From NCBI GenBank assembly GCA_002422065.1, contig DITO01000040.1, positions 1 to 9,393 of the forward strand: 9,393 nucleotides of DNA, given 5' to 3'. Shown piece after piece: positions 1 to 6,030 of this stretch. The notes under the pieces were generated by a model. The model was not told the origin of the DNA, made no database searches, and worked only from the letters and a program-made list of their open reading frames with translations. Source of the stretch: Erysipelotrichaceae bacterium UBA6182. GTDB lineage: Bacteria > Bacillota_I > Bacilli_A > Erysipelotrichales > Erysipelotrichaceae. The translations under genes were made by a program, and so were the position numbers. Every line of letters begins with the position of its first letter. The first letter of the stretch is position 1.

Positions 1-258
1 CTTTTTTGAATCTACAGAATGGATACATGTGATATATGGAAGAATACTTTTAACTTTATTAGTTTGCAAGTGTCCAATAAAATGCCACTCCCAAAGTTGA
101 TCTAATGATACCTTAGTTAACAGTTCTTGAGCTTTGTTTTCACCAAAGTGTTTAATCCCATGATTAAAAGCTTCTTGAATTTCATTCAGTGATCTTTTTT
201 TTGAAACACCAATACATGTAACATTGGATGGTATTTTTTTAAGTAATTTTGCATTCAT
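1..258 (-). CDS. yggS: YggS/PLPBP family pyridoxal-phosphate homeostasis protein, N-terminal part (gene runs off the left edge)
   Basis: Reading the minus strand from the ATG at 258 gives 86 uninterrupted codons to the window edge. The protein matches the YggS/PROSC (COG0325) pattern: VTCIGVSK at residues 13-20 with the predicted PLP-binding Lys20, then HFGENKAQELL near 37-47, WHFIGHLQTNKVK near 58-70, and IHSVDSKK at the truncated end. This family is a fold-type III PLP-binding protein in the cytoplasm. It buffers free PLP and affects amino and keto acid metabolism; no enzymatic reaction is established. I chose the start at 258 because a well-formed promoter ends exactly there. An in-frame ATG at 309 would add 17 residues, but that stretch contains the promoter and has no ribosome binding site. 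About 60% of the usual ~220-230 residues lies outside the window. Family assignment is confident; the start is likely but unproven. Confidence 0.9.
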   Translation of the reverse strand, partial: MNAKLLKKIPSNVTCIGVSKKRSLNEIQEAFNHGIKHFGENKAQELLTKVSLDQLWEWHFIGHLQTNKVKSILPYITCIHSVDSKK

Positions 259-293
259 AAACACATTATAAACGATTATTAAGACATCGTCAC
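259..293 (-). promoter_or_regulatory. Minus-strand promoter of the yggS gene, predicted leaderless
   Basis: On the minus strand a perfect TATAAT (-10) lies at 270-265 and GTGACG (4 of 6 to TTGACA) at 293-288, with a 17-nt spacer. Six bases, GTGTTT, separate the -10 from the ATG at 258, so the expected +1 is the A of the start codon. No Shine-Dalgarno sequence precedes that ATG. The motif match is seen directly; the leaderless start is inference. Confidence 0.6.
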
Positions 294-322
294 TTGTGTA
301 CTTGATCATATATTTCTATAAT
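294..322 (+). promoter_or_regulatory. Plus-strand promoter of the YwaF-type gene
   Basis: A perfect TATAAT is at 317-322 and TTGTGT (3 of 6 to TTGACA) at 294-299, spacer 17 nt. The expected transcription start is near 329, which is the first base of the AGGAG ribosome binding site (329-333) of the gene at 340. The leader would be only about 11 nt. Its -35 abuts the -35 of the divergent yggS promoter (288-293). Confidence 0.55.
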
Positions 323-339
323 AAAATTAGGAGAAAACT

Positions 340-1083
340 ATGACATTCTTTAAACACTTCACTGAACTAACATTTATCCAACCAGTCATGCCTTTTGATA
401 ATATGAATATTCTCTTGATTCTTATTGGTCTTGCAAGTGCTATTATTCCTATACTTATCGCAATACCACTAAACAACCAAGAAAGACGTAAAGCACTTGT
501 TATCTGGGTAACTATGATTGTACTGCTTGAGATAAGCCGACAGATTTGGGCACTCTCACTTGGAAGATATGATTTTGCAGAAATGTTACCATTGCATTTA
601 TGTGGCATGCAAGTCATCTTAATGCCCATTATGCTTAAAACGAATAAGCGAGAATGGAGAACCTTTGTATATCTAACTGCACTCATTGGAGCATTTGCAG
701 CTATATTGTTTAATGAAACTATCCTAGGCAAATATCCTTTTTGGCATTTTCAAACATTACAATCATTCATTATTCATGGACTTATCATGATGGTTCCACT
801 CTATGACATCCTATGGTTTAAGTTTCGACCATCCTTCAAAGAATTACCATTCTCAATTATCTTTATGACCTATTTAGGAATACAAAGTTTTATGATCAAT
901 CTTTGGACAGGAGGGAACTATTTATTCGTTTCTTTTGCCCCTAAGAATACCCCATTAGAATGGGTAGAAACAGCCGTAGGAACAACGTTATACATCCCTG
1001 TCATGTCAGTTATTGTGTTAATGATTTGGTCATTGTTGTTGCTGCCATTCATTAGAAAAGGAGGACGACATGAAGCCATTTAA
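340..1083 (+). CDS. YwaF-type (TIGR02206) integral membrane protein
   Basis: This 247-residue protein has about seven hydrophobic segments (roughly residues 22-42, 53-72, 84-101, 107-125, 140-159, 165-187 and 208-237) and no cleavable signal peptide. It fits the TIGR02206/YwaF family of conserved membrane proteins of unknown function by its polar residues inside the membrane segments: Glu64, LPLHLC at 83-88, HG at 146-147, and GGNYLF at 191-196. Conserved His, Asn and Glu residues within helices suggest a small-molecule or metal-related role, but that is inference. The start is supported by AGGAG at 329-333, 6 nt before the ATG. The 3' end overlaps the next gene by 14 nt and carries that gene's ribosome binding site, so the two are probably translated together. 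The functional link to the sugar hydrolase downstream is unknown. Confidence 0.85.
   Translation: MTFFKHFTELTFIQPVMPFDNMNILLILIGLASAIIPILIAIPLNNQERRKALVIWVTMIVLLEISRQIWALSLGRYDFAEMLPLHLCGMQVILMPIMLKTNKREWRTFVYLTALIGAFAAILFNETILGKYPFWHFQTLQSFIIHGLIMMVPLYDILWFKFRPSFKELPFSIIFMTYLGIQSFMINLWTGGNYLFVSFAPKNTPLEWVETAVGTTLYIPVMSVIVLMIWSLLLLPFIRKGGRHEAI
1058..1064 (+). promoter_or_regulatory. Shine-Dalgarno site of the alpha-glucosidase, inside the upstream gene
   Basis: AAGGAGG lies 5 nt before the ATG at 1070, a near-perfect match to anti-SD. It sits inside the last codons of the YwaF-type gene (the Lys-Gly-Gly stretch), which fixes the start of the hydrolase and explains the 14-nt overlap. Confidence 0.8.
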
Positions 1084-2725
1084 GGAAGCAGTGTTCTATC
1101 AAGTATGGCCACGAAGTTTCTGTGATACCAATCACGATGGGATTGGAGATTTACAAGGAATCATAAAGAAACTAGATTACATCAAAAGTTTGAATGTAGA
1201 TTACATTTGGATCTCACCATTTTACAAATCACCCCAAGATGATTATGGATATGATGTGAGTGATTACTATGCCATTCAAAGTGAATATGGAACAATCGAT
1301 GACTTTAAACAACTAGTCTCATTAGCAAAAGAAAAAGAAATTGGTATTATTTGTGATTTAGTGGCAAATCATACTTCCACACATCATCCATGGTTTCAAG
1401 AAGCATTAAATAACCCCTTAAGTGGTAAAAGAGATTACTATTTCTTTCGACCTCAAAGTGAAGGATATCCTAATAATTGGATATCAATCTTTGGGGGTAG
1501 TGCTTGGACAGCTGTGAATGATCAAGACTATGCATTAACATTATTCACTCCGACCCAAGCTGACTTAAACTGGGATAATCCAAAGGTAAGACAAGAAATA
1601 GAGAATATTATGTCCTACTGGTTAGATCTAGGAATAGCAGGATTTAGACTCGATGTATTTAATACTATTTCTAAGATTGAAGGACTTGTTAGTAAGAATC
1701 CTCATTTAAAAGGTTTTCAATTTGCAGATGACTATATTTTAAATCGCCCAAAAGGCCAAATCTATCTTAAAGAAATCCTTCAATCACTTAAAGAAAAATA
1801 TGATTTCATTACCATAGGTGAAGGTATGTTAATTGATCAATCTTCTGCACAAGTTATGTGTGGCCATGGTAAAGATCAACTCGATATGATTATTCACTTT
1901 GATTTACATATGCTTGGGTGTGGACCACTAGGTAAATTCGACTTTAGGAAGCTCTATTACTATACCAACAAAGACTTTAAACGAGTATTAAGATCATGGA
2001 ATCATGCTGCTCAAGGCCACCAATTTCACATTGCGTCAACCATGTCCAATCATGATCAACCAAGAGCTGTCTCACGCTTTGGTGATGATACAAAATATCG
2101 ATTCGAGAGTGCTAAAGCACTAATAACCATCAATTTCTTTAATGTAGGAAGTCCATTTATATATCAAGGAGAAGAAATTGCAATGAAGAACATGGACTTA
2201 CCTCTTGAACAATGGAAAGATTTTGAAGCTAAGAATACCTATAAAGCACTTCAAAGTATGATGAAAGTACCAGCATGGATTGCATTAAGAATAATTCAAA
2301 AGATGAGTCGAGACCATGCTCGTGGTGTTATGCAATGGAATAGTCAAAAATATGCAGGATTTAGTGATTCAGAACCATGGTTTAAAGCGAATGATGATTA
2401 CACATCGGTTAATGTTCAACTTCAAAGCAATGATTCACAAAGTGTTCTAAACTATACTAGAAAGCTTACACACCTCTATCATACTCATCCAGTGTTTAGT
2501 CAAGGTCATTGGAATGAGCAAGAAGCTAATCATCCTAAACTTATTGTCATGAAACGTGAGCTTAGTAATACTACATTGACACTCATCGTGAACTTTTCTA
2601 AGAAAAAGACAAAGTACAAAGACAATTCAGACTTAGGTTCACTGATATTAAGTAATTATGAGAGCCAAACCCCTAATAACAACTATAGACCATATGAATG
2701 CCATCTCTATCTTAAAACTCTTTAA
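1070..2725 (+). CDS. GH13 alpha-glucosidase, oligo-1,6-glucosidase type (GH13_31-like)
   Basis: This 551-residue cytoplasmic enzyme (no signal peptide) matches the usual ~555-560 residues of GH13_31 exo-glucosidases. Visible motifs in order: the calcium-site-like loop DTNHDGIGDL at 19-28; region I DLVANH at 96-101; region V QADLN at 163-167 (family form QPDLN); region II GFRLDVFN at 191-198 with nucleophile Asp195; region III GEGM at 250-253 with acid/base Glu251; region IV SNHD at 326-329 with transition-state Asp329. Val196, just after the nucleophile, is the residue known to favour alpha-1,6 over alpha-1,4 bonds in this subfamily (Ala is typical of alpha-1,4 enzymes). I therefore infer hydrolysis of isomaltose-like or panose-like oligosaccharides. 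Trehalose-6-phosphate hydrolase is the main alternative, but no PTS or TreR gene is nearby. It follows a YwaF-type gene with which it overlaps. No sugar transporter is adjacent. Confidence 0.9.
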   Translation: MKPFKEAVFYQVWPRSFCDTNHDGIGDLQGIIKKLDYIKSLNVDYIWISPFYKSPQDDYGYDVSDYYAIQSEYGTIDDFKQLVSLAKEKEIGIICDLVANHTSTHHPWFQEALNNPLSGKRDYYFFRPQSEGYPNNWISIFGGSAWTAVNDQDYALTLFTPTQADLNWDNPKVRQEIENIMSYWLDLGIAGFRLDVFNTISKIEGLVSKNPHLKGFQFADDYILNRPKGQIYLKEILQSLKEKYDFITIGEGMLIDQSSAQVMCGHGKDQLDMIIHFDLHMLGCGPLGKFDFRKLYYYTNKDFKRVLRSWNHAAQGHQFHIASTMSNHDQPRAVSRFGDDTKYRFESAKALITINFFNVGSPFIYQGEEIAMKNMDLPLEQWKDFEAKNTYKALQSMMKVPAWIALRIIQKMSRDHARGVMQWNSQKYAGFSDSEPWFKANDDYTSVNVQLQSNDSQSVLNYTRKLTHLYHTHPVFSQGHWNEQEANHPKLIVMKRELSNTTLTLIVNFSKKKTKYKDNSDLGSLILSNYESQTPNNNYRPYECHLYLKTL

Positions 2726-2741
2726 TGATAGAGTATAAATC

Positions 2742-2770
2742 ATGAAAGATGTTGATGATTTTGATATGAT
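2742..2770 (+). promoter_or_regulatory. Promoter of the peroxiredoxin-DUF454 operon
   Basis: An extended -10 element (TG at 2762-2763, TATGAT at 2765-2770) is preceded by ATGAAA at 2742-2747 (4 of 6 to TTGACA) with a 17-nt spacer. The expected start of transcription is near 2777, only 15 nt before the ATG. The spacer carries most of a 7-bp inverted repeat (2737-2743 and 2755-2761) that could be an operator. Confidence 0.5.
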
Positions 2771-2791
2771 AAAGACCATTAGGAGGAAACT

Positions 2792-3250
2792 ATGTTAACA
2801 ATAGGAAGCAAAGCACCAGATTTTACACTACAAAATGAAGTAGGAGATTTAATCTCTTTATCAGATTTTAAAGATCAAACGATTGTTTTGTATTTTTATC
2901 CAAAGGATGATACTCCAGGATGTACAACTCAAGCTTGTGCTTATCGTGATTTTGCAGGTGAGTTTGTGAAACGAGGAGTTAAAGTCATAGGTATCTCAAA
3001 AGATGATGTTAAATCACATAAGAAGTTCCAAGAGAAGTATGAACTAAACTTCACCATCCTAGCAGATCCTGAAACCATTGTCGTTCAACGCTATGGTGTA
3101 TGGAAAGAAAAATCAATGTATGGAAAGAAATACATGGGTGTCGCTCGCACTACCTTTGTGGTTGAAAAAGGATTAATCAAAGCTATCTTTGAAAATGTTG
3201 ATCCAAAGAATGATGTAGAGACGGTATTGAACTTTCTTGATGAACAATGA
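2792..3250 (+). CDS. bcp: Thiol peroxidase of the BCP/PrxQ family
   Basis: This 152-residue cytoplasmic peroxiredoxin has the typical length for the BCP family. The N-terminal GSKAPDFTL and the FYPKDDTPGCTTQAC stretch (residues 35-49) are diagnostic. Cys44 is the peroxidatic cysteine and Cys49 sits at the resolving-cysteine position of atypical 2-Cys BCP enzymes (Cys45/Cys50 in E. coli). Thr41 and Pro42 complete the active-site TPGC motif. It reduces hydrogen peroxide and organic hydroperoxides, usually with electrons from thioredoxin. The start is fixed by AGGAGG at 2781-2786, 5 nt before the ATG, and by its own promoter just upstream. The stop overlaps the next start in an ATGA at 3247-3250, so the DUF454 gene is translationally coupled. 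No PerR box of the usual 7-1-7 form was found. Confidence 0.95.
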   Translation: MLTIGSKAPDFTLQNEVGDLISLSDFKDQTIVLYFYPKDDTPGCTTQACAYRDFAGEFVKRGVKVIGISKDDVKSHKKFQEKYELNFTILADPETIVVQRYGVWKEKSMYGKKYMGVARTTFVVEKGLIKAIFENVDPKNDVETVLNFLDEQ

Positions 3251-3612
3251 GGCTAGTATACATTAGTCTTGCTGTGATTATGTTTGCCCTTGGTGTTATT
3301 GGGGCATTTCTTCCAGTTATGCCAACTACGATATTTATCATTCTTTCAGTTTACTTTGCATCAAAGAGTTCGCCAAGGCTACTTGAATCCATAAAGAAAA
3401 CTGAAATCTTCAAAGAATACTATGATGTCGATGCTAAAACATTGTCGATGACATTAAGTCGTAAGATAAGAATTCTAGTTGTCGTCTTTGTTACGTTGTT
3501 TATTTCAGCCTTATTAGTCCCAATTCTTTGGGTACGTGTACTATTAGTCATTGTTTATATCATTAAGTTATTAACATTCATATTCATTGTAAAGACAAAA
3601 GAAGCATCCTAG
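3247..3612 (+). CDS. DUF454 (YbaN-like) small membrane protein
   Basis: This 121-residue protein starts at the A of the ATGA shared with the peroxiredoxin stop and has no independent Shine-Dalgarno site, which points to coupled translation. It fits DUF454/YbaN: a first membrane hairpin (about residues 4-36) with LGVIGAFLPVMPTT, then FASKSSPRLLESI (about 37-49) and a short soluble stretch, followed by two C-terminal hydrophobic segments (about 73-91 and 92-113). Length and layout are normal for the family. The function of DUF454 is not known, and a membrane role next to a peroxidase is only suggestive. The last five codons, including the TAG at 3610-3612, form the left arm and centre of the downstream palindrome. 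Confidence 0.85.
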   Translation: MRLVYISLAVIMFALGVIGAFLPVMPTTIFIILSVYFASKSSPRLLESIKKTEIFKEYYDVDAKTLSMTLSRKIRILVVVFVTLFISALLVPILWVRVLLVIVYIIKLLTFIFIVKTKEAS

Positions 3613-3622
3613 GATGCTTCTT
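3599..3622. terminator. Bidirectional intrinsic terminator between convergent genes
   Basis: A 24-bp perfect palindrome reads AAGAAGCATC, CTAG, GATGCTTCTT, giving a 10-bp stem with a 4-nt loop. On the plus strand it is followed by ATTTTTG; on the minus strand it is followed by TTTTGTCTTT. It can thus stop transcription from both sides. The TAG of the DUF454 gene (3610-3612) lies at its centre, and the TAA of the threonine aldolase gene (minus strand, 3623-3621) lies at its right edge. Confidence 0.9.
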
Positions 3623-4631
3623 ATTTTTGAGTAAGTAAGAATTGATGCAGCTTCATAACTGCTTCATCATCAATATCAATATGAGTGACGAGTCTTAACC
3701 AACCATGAGTACTAGAGCTAAATATTAAGTTAAAATCAGTAGCATTCTTTATCCATTCGCCTTCATTTTGGTTTTCTTTGAGTTTAAAGAAAACCATATT
3801 AATATCTGTATGATTTATTCTAACTTCATAATTTAAATCCTGAAGCATTCTTGCTATGATTTCAGCTCTTTGATGATCTTCCTTCAAACGTTCAACATGA
3901 TGTGTTAGAGCATAGATACCAGCCGCAGCTAAAATACCACCTTGTCTAATGCCACCTCCAAGCATCTTACGATAACGTCTTGCTTGGGCAATAAACTCTT
4001 TAGAACCACAAAGCATTGATCCAACGGGAGCACCTAATCCTTTAGAAAAACAAAACATAAGTGAATCAGCATCTCCGATTAGTTGTTTCAATGATACATT
4101 AGTCGCAATCTTTGCATTAAAAATCCTTGCACCATCCATATGTACTTTATATCCAAAATCATGGGCTTGTTGAATCGTTTGATTCATTATAGTTGAATCA
4201 AGACAACGCCCATCTCCAAGTGCATTTTCAACAACGACCAAAGATACCTTTGGGAAGTGAATATTATCAACTCCACGATACTTAATAATGTCACTAGCAC
4301 TGAGATAACCAGATTCATTATGAACAAGTTTAGGATACACACTGGATAGTAAACTGATTGCTCCAACCTCATATTGATTCACATGAACATTGGAATGCAT
4401 CAAGACAGCTTCACCTTTTTGCGTATGACACATCACAGCAAGTTGGTTTCCCATTGTACCCGATAAGACAAAAAGAGAAGCTTCAAAACCAGTAATTTGA
4501 GCAACATAATTCTCTAGTGCTTTGATTGTGGGATCATCTTCATACACATCATCCCCAACTACTGCATTCATCATTGCATTCTTCATTTCCTTTGTAGGAC
4601 GTGTTACAGTATCACTTCTGAAATCAAACAT
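3621..4631 (-). CDS. ltaE: Low-specificity L-threonine aldolase
   Basis: This PLP enzyme of fold type I cleaves L-threonine and L-allo-threonine to glycine and acetaldehyde. From the ATG at 4631 it has 336 residues, close to the 333 of E. coli LtaE. Visible landmarks: MFDFRSDTVTRPT at the N-terminus, GDDVYEDDPT near 26-35, SGTMGNQLA near 57-65, His83 (PLP ring stacking), DGAR at 166-169 (Asp166 for the pyridine nitrogen, Arg169 for the substrate carboxylate), and CFSKGLGAPVGS with the PLP-binding Lys197. An upstream in-frame start at 4670 would add 13 residues that are not family-like; AAAGGAG at 4645-4639 lies in the right place for the start at 4631. The gene is a single unit, convergent with the peroxiredoxin operon and divergent from the MFS operon. 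It probably supplies glycine in a host with limited amino acid synthesis (inference). Confidence 0.95.
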   Translation of the reverse strand: MFDFRSDTVTRPTKEMKNAMMNAVVGDDVYEDDPTIKALENYVAQITGFEASLFVLSGTMGNQLAVMCHTQKGEAVLMHSNVHVNQYEVGAISLLSSVYPKLVHNESGYLSASDIIKYRGVDNIHFPKVSLVVVENALGDGRCLDSTIMNQTIQQAHDFGYKVHMDGARIFNAKIATNVSLKQLIGDADSLMFCFSKGLGAPVGSMLCGSKEFIAQARRYRKMLGGGIRQGGILAAAGIYALTHHVERLKEDHQRAEIIARMLQDLNYEVRINHTDINMVFFKLKENQNEGEWIKNATDFNLIFSSSTHGWLRLVTHIDIDDEAVMKLHQFLLTQK

Positions 4632-4638
4632 ATGAATT

Positions 4639-4645
4639 CTCCTTT
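4639..4645 (-). promoter_or_regulatory. Shine-Dalgarno site that decides the ltaE start
   Basis: AAAGGAG on the minus strand lies 7 nt before the ATG at 4631. It falls inside the longer reading frame that begins at 4670, so the shorter start is favoured. Confidence 0.8.
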
Positions 4646-4651
4646 GAAAGT

Positions 4652-4680
4652 TCTTTATTTTTGGTCTCACATTGAGTAAA
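4652..4680 (-). promoter_or_regulatory. Possible ltaE promoter (weak)
   Basis: On the minus strand TTTACT (4680-4675, 4 of 6 to TTGACA) and TAAAGA (4657-4652, 3 of 6 to TATAAT) stand 17 nt apart. The expected start is near 4645, directly at the Shine-Dalgarno site, as for other genes here. The -10 match is poor, so this is tentative. Confidence 0.3.
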
Positions 4681-4682
4681 CT
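4654..4682 (+). promoter_or_regulatory. Possible promoter of the MFS-trhP-methyltransferase-nadE operon (weak)
   Basis: TTTATT (4654-4659, 3 of 6) and TAAACT (4677-4682, 4 of 6) are separated by 17 nt. Transcription would begin near 4689, immediately before the AAAGGA at 4690-4695. It would overlap the proposed ltaE promoter almost completely in the opposite orientation. The hexamers are weak, so confidence is low. Confidence 0.3.
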
Positions 4683-4689
4683 TAATGCG

Positions 4690-4695
4690 AAAGGA
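4690..4695 (+). promoter_or_regulatory. Shine-Dalgarno site that decides the MFS start
   Basis: AAAGGA lies 6 nt before the ATG at 4702. A TTG at 4672 in the same frame would add 10 residues but has no ribosome binding site, so 4702 is the better start. Confidence 0.75.
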
Positions 4696-4701
4696 ATTTA
4701 T

Positions 4702-6030
4702 ATGAATCAATTTATCAACTTCTTATTATTTGCCTCAAATGGCAAAGTGCTTGTCGCACTCATTACTTTCATTGTATCACTTGTGTTAATTGTGTGGTTA
4801 AGTAAAAAATACAATCTCAACAAGTTGCAGCTACTTATGTTTGTGTTGTTAGTATTATTTTGGGCTTCTATTAATATCATTCGCTCTTATAGAAGAGTTT
4901 ATGCCATCTCTGCAATGGATGTAGGTGGACTTGGCATTGACGGTTTAGTCACAGCTTCAATTGTGTCTGCTTATGGACTTATTTCTATCTTTGCACGACT
5001 TCCAATCTTTATTTTGTCTGATTGGTTTCAAAGTCGCAAATGGTTTATAGCAATTGCATTATGGGCTATCATGTTAACAAGTATTTATGTTGTGGTAAAA
5101 CCGGATGCAACATCACTGTATCTTTCATCTCTTGCCCTAGGACTAGGCGCAAGTATGTTAGCATTATTTAATGTCATGTTTGCAGAGACTTTTGATTCTA
5201 AGGATGCTTTGGTTTCTGTATCAATACTGTCAGTTTCTCCGCTTATGGCAGAGTTTTTAGTTGCACCACTGCAAACCTATGCTACACAAGATGTGGTTAA
5301 AAACTATACACTTCTATGGTCAATCTCAGCGATACTTGCCTTAATTGCCTTTGGTTTACTCTTAAAGCTCAAAGACAATAAGACAAAGAAAACAAACTTC
5401 TCTTTTAAGACTTTCTTCAGAATTCTATTCACTCCTCGTTTTATTTTCATTGCCTTATTTGGAGTATTGGTTTCATTTGTACGATTCTCAACATCACAAG
5501 CAAACATGGTGGCTTATGCCCGGACAGATCTTGTGAATATGTCATCACTTCTTGTCGCTTATCTTGACGTAGTATTCACACTATTTCAACTAGGAGCAGG
5601 GGTGATGGTTGGTTTATACTTCAAACAAAAATTTGGTATTAAGTGGACGCTCGTGTTAGGGTTATCGCTATCAGGTTTATTTGCTTTAATTGGCGGATTA
5701 AGTACTCATGATATTACTTTATTCTTTGCCTATGGATTAAATGGTTTTGGATATGGTATTTCTTATAACCTTCTATTAGGGTTAGCTTTAAGTTCCTTCT
5801 TGAAAGAAGAGCGTGAAATGTCGATGGGTATCTATCAAACGTTCTTTGCGATTGGTATTTTCTATGGTGATCAAATCTATGGGTTAGTCCTAAAGCTTAT
5901 TCCTGGAACAGTTGAGGGAGCAGCCCTCTACCAAACAGTCTTTCTTGGAACGGCAGGTGTGGTTGCCTTGTTAATTGGTGTTGTGTTGATTGTAGTCAAT
6001 GGTAGAATTAAACAAGGACTGGAAACATGA
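4702..6030 (+). CDS. MFS-type transporter of unknown substrate
   Basis: From the ATG at 4702 the protein has 442 residues and is strongly hydrophobic, with about 12-13 membrane segments (for example near residues 14-34, 43-61, 80-104, 114-132, 138-160, 201-221, 239-258, 280-304, 314-332, 340-358 and 417-441). Features consistent with the major facilitator superfamily are the basic cluster after the first conserved helix (RSYRR at 61-65), a loose motif A (SDWFQSRK at 96-103), and a long charged central loop (LKLKDNKTKKT at 221-231) between the two halves. I cannot assign a substrate. It is the first gene of the operon, and its TGA overlaps the next ATG (6027-6030), so translation with the TrhP1-like gene is coupled. 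That coupling is the only clue to function. Confidence 0.75.
   Translation: MNQFINFLLFASNGKVLVALITFIVSLVLIVWLSKKYNLNKLQLLMFVLLVLFWASINIIRSYRRVYAISAMDVGGLGIDGLVTASIVSAYGLISIFARLPIFILSDWFQSRKWFIAIALWAIMLTSIYVVVKPDATSLYLSSLALGLGASMLALFNVMFAETFDSKDALVSVSILSVSPLMAEFLVAPLQTYATQDVVKNYTLLWSISAILALIAFGLLLKLKDNKTKKTNFSFKTFFRILFTPRFIFIALFGVLVSFVRFSTSQANMVAYARTDLVNMSSLLVAYLDVVFTLFQLGAGVMVGLYFKQKFGIKWTLVLGLSLSGLFALIGGLSTHDITLFFAYGLNGFGYGISYNLLLGLALSSFLKEEREMSMGIYQTFFAIGIFYGDQIYGLVLKLIPGTVEGAALYQTVFLGTAGVVALLIGVVLIVVNGRIKQGLET

Noticed and set aside
327..731. Antisense open frame on the minus strand
   Set aside because: It lies wholly opposite the YwaF-type gene, has no family match I recognise and no ribosome binding site; the plus-strand protein is clearly family-like.
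2717..2734. Hairpin ACTCT/AGAGT after the alpha-glucosidase as a terminator
   Set aside because: The stem is only 5 bp with an 8-nt loop and no T-tract follows, so it is not a credible intrinsic terminator.
4632..4670. N-terminal extension of the threonine aldolase
   Set aside because: These 13 codons contain the SD site for the ATG at 4631 and do not resemble the family N-terminus.
4672..4701. TTG start for the MFS protein
   Set aside because: No ribosome binding site precedes it, and the stretch contains the SD of the ATG at 4702.
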